A stretch of 37,154 nucleotides of DNA. It comes from Eggerthellaceae bacterium. GTDB taxonomy: Bacteria; Actinomycetota; Coriobacteriia; Coriobacteriales; Eggerthellaceae. Under the pieces are notes generated by a model that was not told the DNA's origin, searched no databases, and saw only the letters and a program-made list of their open reading frames with translations. Each line of letters opens with the position of its first letter. Within the stretch, counting starts at the first letter, position 1. Below are positions 1-7,751 of the stretch, one piece after another. The stretch is taken from contig JAFRGA010000059.1 in assembly GCA_017434045.1 (NCBI GenBank), positions 1-37,154 of the forward strand, in the 5' to 3' direction. Both the position numbers and the translations under genes were made by a program.

Positions 1-485
1 TACATGTCGAGATCCTTGACGCGGCGCAGGTCCACGAGGGATGCGGGTAGGAAGCCGCGCAAGCCGATGTCGATGATGAGGCCGCCCTTGACGACTTCGA
101 TGACCTCGCCCACGACAGGCTCGCCGGCCTTGAACTTCTCTTCGACGGAAATCCAGGAGCGCTCGTACTCTGCGCGCTTCTTGGAAAGGATCAGGCGACC
201 GTCCTTGTCTTCCTTCTGAAGAACCAGGGCCTCGATCTTATCGCCAACCTCGACGAGGTCGGAGGGATCGGCGTCCTTGCGGATGGAAAGCTCGCGTACG
301 GGAATGACGCCTTCGGACTTGAAGCCGATGTCGACAAGAACCTCGTCGCGCTCGATCTTCACGATCGTGCCGTCAACAAGGTCGCCCTCGTCGAATTCGG
401 TCAGGGTGCCATCGATCATCTGATTCATCTGCTCGTCGGTGATCTCGGAGAAGTCGATGACGTTGGGATTCTTGATCTCAGTCAA
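1..485 (-). CDS. rpsA: 30S ribosomal protein S1, N-terminal part (3' end outside window)
   Basis: Ribosomal protein S1 binds mRNA on the small subunit and helps unfold leaders during initiation. The reading frame runs off the left edge, so about 161 codons are visible. The translation contains successive S1-type OB-fold segments: EFDEGDLVDGTIVKIERDE with VLVDIGFKSEGVIPVREL, then EPVVGEVIEVVKGGLIIDI with GLRGFLPASLVDLRRVKDL. The first codon chosen is TTG at 485-483, because it is the only start in frame with an AAAGGGG Shine-Dalgarno about seven bases upstream and the protein then begins LTEIKNPNVIDFSE, typical of actinobacterial S1. An ATG a little further upstream is in another frame and stops at once. 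The gene is separated from the next gene by a 340-bp leader region and is read away from it. The identity is secure; domain number cannot be judged from this part. Confidence 0.95.
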   Translation of the reverse strand, partial: MTEIKNPNVIDFSEITDEQMNQMIDGTLTEFDEGDLVDGTIVKIERDEVLVDIGFKSEGVIPVRELSIRKDADPSDLVEVGDKIEALVLQKEDKDGRLILSKKRAEYERSWISVEEKFKAGEPVVGEVIEVVKGGLIIDIGLRGFLPASLVDLRRVKDLDM

Positions 486-516
486 AACGGACCCCTTTCA
501 TTGTCGGGGACCCGTC

Positions 517-545
517 AACATGGTCGTCTAGCAGTTCACCATGTT
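517..545 (-). promoter_or_regulatory. Leader hairpin upstream of rpsA
   Basis: An 8-bp perfect inverted repeat (AACATGGT / ACCATGTT) with a 13-nt loop lies 32-60 bases upstream of the rpsA TTG start, inside the presumed 5' untranslated region. S1 genes are often autoregulated at translation; whether this stem takes part is inference. Confidence 0.3.
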
Positions 546-635
546 CGCTCTCGCGATATGCTCGCAAAGGCGGCCGCGTAACAAACATGTCTCGGGGGCC
601 AATATTTACTTACCTGCGCTTCTGCAGGTCAAAGC

Positions 636-644
636 AGTATAGCA
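636..644 (-). promoter_or_regulatory. Candidate extended -10 promoter of rpsA
   Basis: On the minus strand the sequence TGC-TATACT forms an extended -10 element (TGn plus a 5/6 match to TATAAT). No good -35 box lies at the usual distance. It sits about 150 bases upstream of the rpsA start, so the transcript would have a long leader. The rest of 486-825 holds the leader hairpin and the terminator at 771-801; no gene is credible in it. Confidence 0.4.
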
Positions 645-770
645 CGGGGCTAAAAAAGCTATCGGGGAAATTCTATTCCTGCGCGTTTTCTGCACATGGC
701 CACAGAGATGACAATTTGAAACCAAAGGCGCTGCAGAGAAGGGAAGCTCCTCGTATAGCGCCCGCGAACA

Positions 771-801
771 AAGCGGGACCCGGCAAAGCCGGGTCCCGCT
801 T
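771..801 (-). terminator. Hairpin terminator after the fn3 protein gene
   Basis: A perfect 14-bp stem (AAGCGGGACCCGGC with its complement) closes a 3-nt loop, 25 bases beyond the stop of the secreted fn3 gene. On the minus strand the stem is followed by a short T-rich stretch (TTTGTT). It also insulates that gene from rpsA. Confidence 0.7.
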
Positions 802-825
802 AAACCTCATACGCTAAACTGTGAG

Positions 826-1659
826 CTATGACTTCCATTTCGAAGTCTTGCCGTCTGCCTTAATAGCGTTCTTGGTTGCAACGTACTTCGAATAGTACTT
901 ACGACCTTTTTCCCAACGCGCGGCCCTTACACGAACCCTGTACTTGCTAGAAGAGGACAGACCCTTGATGACTCGGGTCGTATTCGTCGTATAAGCTACT
1001 TGCTTCCACGCTCCGCTATCTTTTTTGACTTCGATACGATAACCGTCTGCAGTATTCGATTCACGATAGGTAACTCGGAGAGTCCCCTTGGCGAGCGACT
1101 TGAATTTCAGGCCAGTTACAGGTTTCGGAGGAGTAACCATCTCTTTCATGGTAATCCTGTACGGAACATACGTGGACTCTGCATATCCTTCGCCCAGCAC
1201 AGACCCGCTGTCAATGTAGTCGGATACGTTTATGACGAAACGCCACACCTCGACGTAATAGACAGCATTTCGTTTCAGATTCCTGAAAACCCAGTTTTGC
1301 CCCGTTGTGCTCGAGGTGACCATATGAGCAATGCGGTGATGAGATGAATCGTATACTGTCGCATACAGCTTCCATCCATCAAATGAGCGGAGCGTCAGTC
1401 TATAGCGCGAGTTTCTATCACTCGTAGTGAACTTATAGAAATTGTTGTCATTGGTAGCGTTGAACTTGGTGGCGTTCGTCGCCGTCAAATTCTTATCCGT
1501 CAGGTCCAAATTGGTTGACGTTGTAAAAGAGGTGCCTGCTGCAAGCTTGGTGGATTTGGTTGCATATGCCTGCTGAGGCATGCTTATGGCCAAGGCGCAT
1601 CCGATCGCAAGCACAAATGCGACGATGAGCGCCGTAGCACGCTGCTTTGCATGAGTCAT
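826..1659 (-). CDS. Secreted protein with a C-terminal fibronectin type III domain
   Basis: The 277-residue product starts with a clear signal peptide: basic MTHAKQR, a hydrophobic core to about residue 25, and a likely cleavage after AYA at residue 33. Residues about 40-160 form a beta-rich segment (FYKFTTSDRNSRYRLTL, WVFRNLKRNAVYYVEVW) that resembles pre-peptidase C-terminal jelly-roll modules; that match is tentative. Residues about 175-265 form one fibronectin type III domain (PVTGLKFKSL, DGYRIEVKKDSGAW, KGLSSSSKYRVRVRA). There is no sortase motif or C-terminal membrane segment, so it is probably released or bound non-covalently. A start eight codons upstream is possible, but the ATG at 1659 has GAGGAGGA six bases before it. 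Such small fn3 proteins are common exported proteins in Coriobacteriia; the binding partner is unknown. The upstream 1660-1850 stretch is AT-rich compared with its neighbours and probably holds the promoter. Confidence 0.8.
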   Translation of the reverse strand: MTHAKQRATALIVAFVLAIGCALAISMPQQAYATKSTKLAAGTSFTTSTNLDLTDKNLTATNATKFNATNDNNFYKFTTSDRNSRYRLTLRSFDGWKLYATVYDSSHHRIAHMVTSSTTGQNWVFRNLKRNAVYYVEVWRFVINVSDYIDSGSVLGEGYAESTYVPYRITMKEMVTPPKPVTGLKFKSLAKGTLRVTYRESNTADGYRIEVKKDSGAWKQVAYTTNTTRVIKGLSSSSKYRVRVRAARWEKGRKYYSKYVATKNAIKADGKTSKWKS

Positions 1660-1850
1660 ATCGTCCTCCTCATCAATAGACAAATCCCTGAAATTTTATC
1701 ATGCGGCTTTATTGCCGTTTTGGTTTATAAAACACCATTATCTGACGTGGTGTTTGCCAAGCTCTTTTTCTACACACCATGTTGCAACGTTCCGTTTTCC
1801 GAAGCACCATATGAAGTGCCGCTCCTGAAATGTGTTTTTTGTAAATGTCT

Positions 1851-3719
1851 TTAAAGAAGGACCTCGATTACGGCTTTGACGATGCCCTCTGCATCCAATC
1901 CGAGATCGGATAACAGCCTCTCCGTCTTGCCGTGGCCCACGAACCCGTCGCCGACGCCGAGAAGCCTTACTGGCACGTTTGCGCCAATCCCGTTCAGAAC
2001 AGAGAGCACCGCTTCCCCAACGCCTCCCGACAAGATGCCGTTCTCGACGGTGAGCACCACCTTCGTCTCTGCCGCTTTCGCAATGGCCTTTTCGTCAAGC
2101 GGTTTAACCCAACGCATGTCGACAACACGTGCATCGATCCCCTTTTCGGCCAACAGCTCCGCCGCCTCGAGCGCCGCGGGAACCCGGTCGCCAAACGCGA
2201 GCAACGCCACATCGTCGCCGGCTCTCAACTCGCTTGAAACGCCGACAGGCAGCAACGCGGGCGTCTTCGGAACAGGCGCGCCTGCTCCCGCTCCGCGGGG
2301 GTAGCGGATGGCGAAGGGCCCTCCAACCTCCAAGGCGGTGTGCAGGGCGCACACCAGCTCGGCTTCATCGGAAGGAGCCACGATGCGCATGTTCGGAATC
2401 ATGCGGCAATAGGCCATATCGAAGACGCCGTGATGAGTAGGGCCGTCATCGCCCACGAGCCCAGCTCGGTCGATGGCGAACACAACATCGCTCTCGGAGA
2501 GCGCGCAGTCGACGACCATCTGGTCAAACGCCCGCTGCAGGAATGTCGAGTATATGGCCACGACGGGCTTCAGCCCGCCAATCGCCATGCCGACCGCCGT
2601 GCCGACGGCGTTCTCCTCGGCGATTCCCACATCGACGAAGCGGTCCGGGAGCTTGAGCGAGAACGCCTCCAGCCCTGTCCCAGTGCGCATGCCGGCAGTG
2701 AGCGCCACGATGCGCTTGTCAGCCTTTGCCTCTCGAATGAGCGCTTTTCCGAACACATCGGTGTACGTCGGCTTCCTGTCCTTTTTGGTGCTCTTGCCGG
2801 TTTCGATGTCGAAGGGGCCTACACCGTGAAAACGTGTAGGATCCTCTTCCGCAGGTGGATAACCGGCGCCTTTCCTCGTCACGGCATGAATGAGAACAGG
2901 GCCGTCCGCATCGAGGGCCGTGCGCAGGTGACTCTTGATCTCCGCGATATCGTGACCGTTGATAGGCGGGGTGCACAGGATGCCAAGCTGTTCGAACAGC
3001 ATGGTCTCGGGCACGAGGAACTGCTTGAGCGAATCTTTCGCGTTGCGCCCGAAGGCCACGAAAGCCTTGCCGATGGGCCCGCTTTCCTCGAGCTTCTCCT
3101 GAGAACTGTCGCGAGCCTGGCGATACCGCGCAGACGAGCGCACGGCTCCCAGATGCCTTACCAACGCGCCCACGTTTCTCGAGATGGACATCTCGTTGTC
3201 GTTCAGGATTATGACGACGGGCAATTGCAGCTGGCCAATCGTGTTGATCGCCTCGAACGCCATACCGCCGGACAACGCCGCGTCTCCGATGAGCGCGACG
3301 ATCTTCTCGTCCGAGTTGCGCAGCTCGCGGGCTTTGGCCAGGCCAAGCACAACGGATAGGGAATCGGACGCATGTCCGGAGGGATGGACGTCATAAGGGC
3401 TCTCGGAGGGTTTCGGGAACCCGGATATGCCGCCATAGGTCCTCAACGTGGAGAAAGAGTCGACGCGCCCGGTGACGAGCTTGTGTGCATAGGCCTGATG
3501 CCCGACGTCGAAGACGAAGCGGTCTTCTGGAGCGTTGATGAGCGAATGCACAGCCAGGATGATCTCGACGGCACCAAGCGACGGTGCCACATGGCCGCCC
3601 GTTTTCGAAGTGGTCCGGATAATCTCCTGACGAATCTCCTCGGCGAGGATGCCGAGCTCGCCATCGGTCAGCAGCTTGAGATCGGCAGGCGACGATATGG
3701 CGTCCAGTAAACGAGACAT
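1851..3719 (-). CDS. dxs: 1-deoxy-D-xylulose-5-phosphate synthase
   Basis: Condenses pyruvate with glyceraldehyde 3-phosphate to DXP, the first step of the non-mevalonate isoprenoid pathway; thiamine diphosphate and Mg2+ dependent, cytosolic. At 622 residues it has the family length. Visible landmarks are TGGHVAPSLGAVE near residue 40, DVGHQAYAHKLVTGR, the cofactor motif GDAALSGGMAFEAIN ending in LNDNEMSIS, the second-domain DRAGLVGDDGPTHHGVFD, and YPRGAGAG in the C-terminal part. The usual GDG of the thiamine motif reads GDA here, a variant I believe occurs in other DXS proteins. The gene is the last of the efp-asp23-nusB-xseB-dxs run, nine bases after xseB, with an AAGGTG ribosome site overlapping the xseB stop. 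No convincing terminator follows its stop. Confidence 0.96.
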   Translation of the reverse strand: MSRLLDAISSPADLKLLTDGELGILAEEIRQEIIRTTSKTGGHVAPSLGAVEIILAVHSLINAPEDRFVFDVGHQAYAHKLVTGRVDSFSTLRTYGGISGFPKPSESPYDVHPSGHASDSLSVVLGLAKARELRNSDEKIVALIGDAALSGGMAFEAINTIGQLQLPVVIILNDNEMSISRNVGALVRHLGAVRSSARYRQARDSSQEKLEESGPIGKAFVAFGRNAKDSLKQFLVPETMLFEQLGILCTPPINGHDIAEIKSHLRTALDADGPVLIHAVTRKGAGYPPAEEDPTRFHGVGPFDIETGKSTKKDRKPTYTDVFGKALIREAKADKRIVALTAGMRTGTGLEAFSLKLPDRFVDVGIAEENAVGTAVGMAIGGLKPVVAIYSTFLQRAFDQMVVDCALSESDVVFAIDRAGLVGDDGPTHHGVFDMAYCRMIPNMRIVAPSDEAELVCALHTALEVGGPFAIRYPRGAGAGAPVPKTPALLPVGVSSELRAGDDVALLAFGDRVPAALEAAELLAEKGIDARVVDMRWVKPLDEKAIAKAAETKVVLTVENGILSGGVGEAVLSVLNGIGANVPVRLLGVGDGFVGHGKTERLLSDLGLDAEGIVKAVIEVLL

Positions 3720-3728
3720 ACGAGCACC

Positions 3729-3980
3729 TTAATTGGCAGCGGCCTCGGCGGCGGCAGCGTCACCTTCTTGTGCGCTATCTTCCCCTGCCGAAGCAGCCTC
3801 TTCGGCATCGTCCAGACCGACCTCGAGCAAATCGCCCACCTTCATCCCCAAGGCCACGGCTTCTTCGAAAAGATCCAGAGCCTCTTCAAGGGGCATGTCC
3901 TCGTTTCCGACTGCGTCGGCGATGTATTCAAGGCGCTGTTTCACGGCGCCGAAATCTTGTTGCGTGGATGCAGTGTCCAT
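3729..3980 (-). CDS. xseB: Exodeoxyribonuclease VII small subunit
   Basis: Small subunit of ExoVII, which degrades single-stranded DNA to oligonucleotides together with the large subunit XseA. The first ~60 of 83 residues match the family's helical hairpin: FGAVKQRLEYIADAVGNED, MPLEEALDLFEEAVALGMK and a following acidic helix. The last ~25 residues are an Ala/Glu-rich low-complexity tail (AEEAASAGEDSAQEGDAAAAEAAAN), longer than in many relatives. The ATG at 3980 follows GAGGTGT and lies 12 bases after the nusB stop. xseA, often the upstream neighbour, is not in this window, so the partner must be encoded elsewhere. Confidence 0.88.
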   Translation of the reverse strand: MDTASTQQDFGAVKQRLEYIADAVGNEDMPLEEALDLFEEAVALGMKVGDLLEVGLDDAEEAASAGEDSAQEGDAAAAEAAAN

Positions 3981-3992
3981 ACACCTCAGCCT

Positions 3993-4466
3993 TTAGAGCT
4001 CTTCGGGAACGCGCAAATCCGCATCCAAGGGCTCATTTGAATCGGAGCCAGATTCCCCCGCACGTGCAATGCGCCCGAGCACGCCGTTCACGAACCGGGA
4101 CGATTCGTCCTCCCCGCCGTACATCTTCGCGAGTTCAACAGCTTCGTTGATGGCAACGGAAACCGGCACCTCGTCGACGTAGAGCATCTCGTACACGGCT
4201 ATGCGCAGAATCGCGCGATCGACAACGGGCATGCGCTCAATCGCCCAATTTTCAGAAGTGGATGCTAACTGCGCGTCTATCGCCTCGAGGTTCTCGGTCA
4301 CGCCGGCGACTATCGCTTCAGCATAATCCGAGACGGTGAGGCCGTCGTCGGGATAAGCTCCCTGCTCGACAATGGACACGGCATCTGACTCCGTGATATC
4401 GCCTGAATAGAGCAACGCGAGCGCGCATTCGCGGGCGTGACGACGATCGCGTCTCTTCTTCGACAT
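3993..4466 (-). CDS. nusB: Transcription antitermination factor NusB
   Basis: NusB pairs with NusE (S10) on boxA RNA to prevent premature termination in rRNA operons. The 157-residue all-helical protein begins with the basic segment KKRRDRRHARECALALLYS, typical of the RNA-binding N-terminus. It shows the family's central WAIERMPVVDRAILRIAVYEML and DEVPVSVAINEAVELAKMYGGEDESSRFVNGVLGRI. The ATG at 4466 is preferred to a GTG three codons upstream, because GGGTGG lies just before it. It sits between asp23 and xseB in a tight minus-strand run, the usual actinobacterial efp-nusB neighbourhood. Confidence 0.95.
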   Translation of the reverse strand: MSKKRRDRRHARECALALLYSGDITESDAVSIVEQGAYPDDGLTVSDYAEAIVAGVTENLEAIDAQLASTSENWAIERMPVVDRAILRIAVYEMLYVDEVPVSVAINEAVELAKMYGGEDESSRFVNGVLGRIARAGESGSDSNEPLDADLRVPEEL

Positions 4467-4481
4467 GTAACCCACCCGCTG

Positions 4482-4829
4482 CTAGTCTTCGAATTGTATG
4501 CCGTCTATGTAGACGTCGATCGAGCCGGCCTTCGCACCGACCTGGGTGCTCAGGGCGTCGACGATTGCCTTGCGTACGTTCGCAGCCACATCGGGGAGAA
4601 CGTGCCCGCTCTCGACGAATATGCGGATGGAAACGTGCAGCTCGTTGTTCTCGTCCATCTCGACATCTACGCCCTGCGTGGAGGGCTTACCGCCGATAAA
4701 CGTGCGGATGCTGCTGGTAGCAGGGTCTCCTATGCCGGCTACGCCCGCCACGTCGCACGCTGCCAAGGAGATGATGGTCTCGATGACGCCAGGCGCAACG
4801 GTCAGCCCCTCAATATTCAAATCCGTCAT
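4482..4829 (-). CDS. Asp23/Gls24 family envelope stress protein
   Basis: The 115-residue product is a compact Asp23/Gls24 protein: TDLNIEGLTVAPGVIETIISLAA near the N-terminus, DVAGVAGIGD, then VDVEMDENNELHVSIRIFVESG and VAANVRKAIVDALSTQVG. In Firmicutes such proteins are membrane-associated envelope-stress factors; here the role is inferred only. A longer reading frame extends 20 codons upstream, but those codons do not look like the family. The ATG at 4829 has GGGAGAAA upstream, so it is the start used. In many Firmicutes and Actinomycetota an Asp23 gene sits just before nusB, as here (15-bp gap). Confidence 0.88.
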   Translation of the reverse strand: MTDLNIEGLTVAPGVIETIISLAACDVAGVAGIGDPATSSIRTFIGGKPSTQGVDVEMDENNELHVSIRIFVESGHVLPDVAANVRKAIVDALSTQVGAKAGSIDVYIDGIQFED

Positions 4830-4895
4830 AGCATTTCTCCCATCTGGGTTCTCGTGAAGTCCGCCATTGCTTGCCCCGCACGGAACCATCGTTAG

Positions 4896-4901
4896 ATTAT
4901 A
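4896..4901 (-). promoter_or_regulatory. Candidate -10 box for asp23-nusB-xseB-dxs
   Basis: A perfect TATAAT lies on the minus strand about 67 bases upstream of the Asp23 start. A TTGCCT is upstream but at an over-long 20-base spacing, so the -35 is uncertain. The box overlaps the 3' flank of the efp terminator hairpin, so transcription could restart here. Confidence 0.4.
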
Positions 4902-4907
4902 GAAGAA

Positions 4908-4932
4908 GGCCGCTGCGCATCAGGCAACGGCC
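4908..4932 (-). terminator. Probable terminator after efp
   Basis: The stem GGCCG-x-TGC pairs with GCA-x-CGGCC across a 7-nt loop, with one internal mismatch. On the minus strand it is followed by the T-rich TTCTTCTAT. It lies about 95 bases beyond the efp stop. Confidence 0.5.
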
Positions 4933-5026
4933 CTGCAAAGCTACGAAAGGCACATCGAGACGCACGGCAATCGGTTGCTCTTGAACGCCCCGATCGACGC
5001 TCTCGAAAAGGTGCCTGCCTTCTTGA

Positions 5027-5587
5027 TTACACGCGCTTCACGAAGCGGCCGTCGCGGGTGTCGATTTGCAGCACGTCGCCGATCTCGACGTACATGGGCA
5101 CCTGCACGACTGCGCCGGTCTCGAGGGTCGCGGGTTTCGTGGAGCCCTGGACGGTATCGCCCTTAAAGCCCGGCTCTGTCTGGGAAACCTCGAGCTCGAC
5201 GAACATCATGGGCTCGATTCCGATGAGCTCCTCGCCAGCGTACTGCAGGGAGACTTCGTCATTCTCCTTCAGCCACTTTGCGACATCGCCCACGATGTCC
5301 TCGCCGATGGCCTCTTGCTCGTAGGTGTTGTTGTCCATGAAGTGGAAATCGGCGCCATCGTTGTACAGGTACTGCATCTTGCGCGTTTCCATGCGGACGG
5401 AGTCGAACTTGGTACCTGCGTTGAACGTGTTGTCAACTATCCGGCCCGTCCTGACATCGCGCAGCTTGGTGCGGACGAAAGCGCCGCCCTTGCCCGGCTT
5501 CACATGCTGGAACTCCACGATCGTCCACAGTTTGCCGTTGTACTCGATGCACATCCCGTTCTTGAAATCTGCCGTGCTGATTGCCAT
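5027..5587 (-). CDS. efp: Elongation factor P
   Basis: EF-P enters the ribosomal E-site region and relieves stalling at polyproline stretches. The 186-residue protein has the three-barrel family length: the N-terminal KOW-like domain with the tip loop HVKPGKGGAFVRTKLR (the tip lysine is residue 33), the middle domain (YLYNDGADFHFMDNNTYEQ), and the C-terminal OB domain ending in GDVLQIDTRDGRFVKRV. The tip is of the lysine type. No modification enzyme (EpmA, EarP, YmfI type) is visible nearby, so its modification state is unknown. GGGAGGA precedes the ATG. It sits 63 bases after the AroQ-PepQ fusion, the standard actinobacterial pepQ-efp order. Confidence 0.97.
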   Translation of the reverse strand: MAISTADFKNGMCIEYNGKLWTIVEFQHVKPGKGGAFVRTKLRDVRTGRIVDNTFNAGTKFDSVRMETRKMQYLYNDGADFHFMDNNTYEQEAIGEDIVGDVAKWLKENDEVSLQYAGEELIGIEPMMFVELEVSQTEPGFKGDTVQGSTKPATLETGAVVQVPMYVEIGDVLQIDTRDGRFVKRV

Positions 5588-5650
5588 CGTATTCCTCCCG
5601 TCGGCTCCCCTATTTGAAGAAGCCCGTCTGCCTCTCTAATTACTAAACCG

Positions 5651-7372
5651 CTAAATTATAACCATTTCATGGCCAAGCTGCGAGAAGACTTCGTATCCAT
5701 CCTGTGTAACCACGCCGCAATCTTCCAGACGCATGCCGAATTCACCGGGAAGGTAGATGCCCGGCTCGACCGTGACGACGTTGCCAGCCACCAGCGGAGC
5801 CTCGTTGCGCAGGTTCAAGACGGGCTGCTCGTGGATGTCGATGCCTACCCCGTGCCCGAGGCCATGGCCCATCCGACCTCCGTAACCCCCTTCTGCCAGC
5901 TTCCGCTCGGCAAGCTCGTGCGCCTCTTTGCCAGTGACTCCGGGACGCAGCAGGGACTCGACAGCCTCGTTCGCCCCCCGGAGCACCCTCCAGGCATCGG
6001 CCATGCGCTCGTCGGGCAAGCCAAGGAACACCACACGGGTCATGTCGGAGCAATAGCCGAACGCTTTCGCGCCGAAGTCCATCACGACGCACTGCCCCGC
6101 CTCGAGGCGCGTCTTTCCCGGAATGGCGTGGGGATCTGCACCGTTTGCACCCGTTGCGACGATGGAGCTGAAAGCGAGCCCCTCGCCGCCGTGACGCAGC
6201 ATGAAGCTCTCGAGCTCGAGCTGGATTTCACGTTCGGTCATACCCGGATGCATGAAACCCACGATGTGCAGGAAGGCCGCGTCGGTGACAGCCTGCGCAG
6301 CGCGCAGCCTGTTCAACTCCGCGTTCGTCTTAACCGCGCGCAATCCGACAACCACGTCATGCGTCATCGCCATCGCCTCGGCGCCGAAGGATTCGACCGC
6401 TTTCGCATATTCCGCGTACGTTATCGTGTCTTCCAGCGCAATCTGGCCTTCAAGGGCGCCATCGCGGCATTTCAGCCTTTCGCAAGCGAACTGCACATGG
6501 CTTTTTCGCCCGTCGTCGATTTCGACGGGCAACCCCTTGCGCAGCACCTCCTCCCGCAAGGCGTTCGAATACCGTGAGTCGGTATGAAGGCAGGCCCCTT
6601 CGCGGTCCACCAACAGCGCATGGGCGCGCTCGCTGTCGAACACCCCGTCGATTGCGGTAAGCCATTGGATGTCGGATGTCTCGCGGACGAGAAAAGCCCG
6701 CACGCCACGGCTTGCGCAATCGTTGCGCAAGAGCCCCAGCCGATAAGCGGCCGCTTCGACCGCGTCCTCTTCCAAGATCCTTCGCTCGAAAGGAGCCGCG
6801 AAATCCTCCTCGTCGGTTTCTCCATCCGAAGAGCCGGCCTCCTCCCCCTCGCTGGGAAGCTGTTCTTGCCCGGCAACCCTCACGGGCTGTTCCGCGGGAA
6901 ACCGCCTTTCGAAACCCTCGCCCAAACGGGCCGGGGACGGCGTTTCGCGCAAGACGTCGATCGCCCTCAGGTAACCTTCGAAACCCAGGCCCTTCACCTG
7001 CGCCAGGCATGCGGGCGCGATGACCGAGACGCGCCTGAAGGCTTCGCGGGCGCTAACGTCGGAGATGTGAACCTCCACGACCGGGACATCTATTGAGGCA
7101 ACGGCATCGCGCAAGGCGTACGAGTAGTGGGTGTGAGCGCCGGGGTTGTAGACGATTGCGTCGTAGGCCCCTTTTGCACCGTGGATTGCGTCTATGAGCT
7201 CGCCCTCGTGGTTCGACTGCAAGCAGGACGTCACAATGCCCTTGTCCTTCGCGTAGTCGATCACCATCTTCTCGAGGTCGTCGAGTGTGCGGGTCCCGTA
7301 CACGCCGGGCTCGCGTTGACCGAGCATATCGAGGTTCGGCCCATGTAGAAGCAGAAGCGAATCGATTCTCAC
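5651..7372 (-). CDS. Fused type II 3-dehydroquinate dehydratase and M24 Xaa-Pro peptidase
   Basis: One uninterrupted frame encodes two enzymes. Residues about 1-145 are a type II dehydroquinase (AroQ), which dehydrates 3-dehydroquinate in the shikimate pathway. It has [51 protein letters not shown] and [16 protein letters not shown]. Residues about 146-205 are a Pro/Glu-rich linker. The remainder is a creatinase/aminopeptidase P (M24) enzyme with its N-terminal domain ([19 protein letters not shown]) and catalytic half. All five metal ligands are visible: VMDFG (D432), YCSDMTR (D443), the His of HGLGHGVG, the Glu of VEPGIY and the Glu of MRLEDCG. I start at the GTG at 7372, which has AAAGGGGG upstream; a longer ATG frame begins at 7417. 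Related genomes, as I recall, have aroQ and pepQ as separate adjacent genes, so this looks like a gene fusion. No frameshift is needed to read it. Confidence 0.9.
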   Translation of the reverse strand: MRIDSLLLLHGPNLDMLGQREPGVYGTRTLDDLEKMVIDYAKDKGIVTSCLQSNHEGELIDAIHGAKGAYDAIVYNPGAHTHYSYALRDAVASIDVPVVEVHISDVSAREAFRRVSVIAPACLAQVKGLGFEGYLRAIDVLRETPSPARLGEGFERRFPAEQPVRVAGQEQLPSEGEEAGSSDGETDEEDFAAPFERRILEEDAVEAAAYRLGLLRNDCASRGVRAFLVRETSDIQWLTAIDGVFDSERAHALLVDREGACLHTDSRYSNALREEVLRKGLPVEIDDGRKSHVQFACERLKCRDGALEGQIALEDTITYAEYAKAVESFGAEAMAMTHDVVVGLRAVKTNAELNRLRAAQAVTDAAFLHIVGFMHPGMTEREIQLELESFMLRHGGEGLAFSSIVATGANGADPHAIPGKTRLEAGQCVVMDFGAKAFGYCSDMTRVVFLGLPDERMADAWRVLRGANEAVESLLRPGVTGKEAHELAERKLAEGGYGGRMGHGLGHGVGIDIHEQPVLNLRNEAPLVAGNVVTVEPGIYLPGEFGMRLEDCGVVTQDGYEVFSQLGHEMVII

Positions 7373-7439
7373 CCTAGCCCCCTTTGCCTTTCGCGTAATC
7401 AGCAACATGTGCTTCACTAAATGGGCATTGTAACCCAGA

Positions 7440-7745
7440 GCTGAAAAACCTGACGCGAAGCCAGGCCTTCTATCAGGTTCACAAGAGCGCCCGCCCAGCC
7501 CGCATTCGGGCCGCGCGGGCGATCTAGTAAAAGCGCTTTATAGCCCTCCTGTAGGGCCGTCCGGCTGAAGGGGTGAGCCGCTTCCGAAGGCGGGCAACGA
7601 TGCTGCGTGTAGATGAAGTCATTACCGCCGGAGGGCTGTAGGCGAACCCCTTCGGCCGGATGGCCTGGTAGGAAACGCTGTAGGCGAACCCCTTCGAGCG
7701 AGCAACCAAGAAAGTTCGGCACTAGTCCGAGCTCGTGTCGGGTCG
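7440..7745 (+). repeat. Dispersed intergenic element, copy A
   Basis: The 379-bp gap between aroB and the AroQ-PepQ gene (7373-7751) holds no credible gene. It carries modules shared with copies B and C. These are a GAAGGGGTGAGCCGCTTCC block, a CATTACCGCCG block, and two identical 20-mers (GCTGTAGGCGAACCCCTTCG) at 7635 and 7677, exactly 42 bp apart. Its ends (CTTCTATCAGGTT and CCGAGCTCGTGTCGGG) resemble the ends of copies B and C. It lacks the three-hairpin block seen in B, C and D. Orientation is the same as C. Confidence 0.75.
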
Positions 7746-7751
7746 TAGCTA

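Noticed and set aside
587..817. A 76-codon plus-strand frame in the rpsA leader region
   Set aside because: It runs through the fn3 terminator hairpin and the rpsA promoter region, with no ribosome site or recognisable product.
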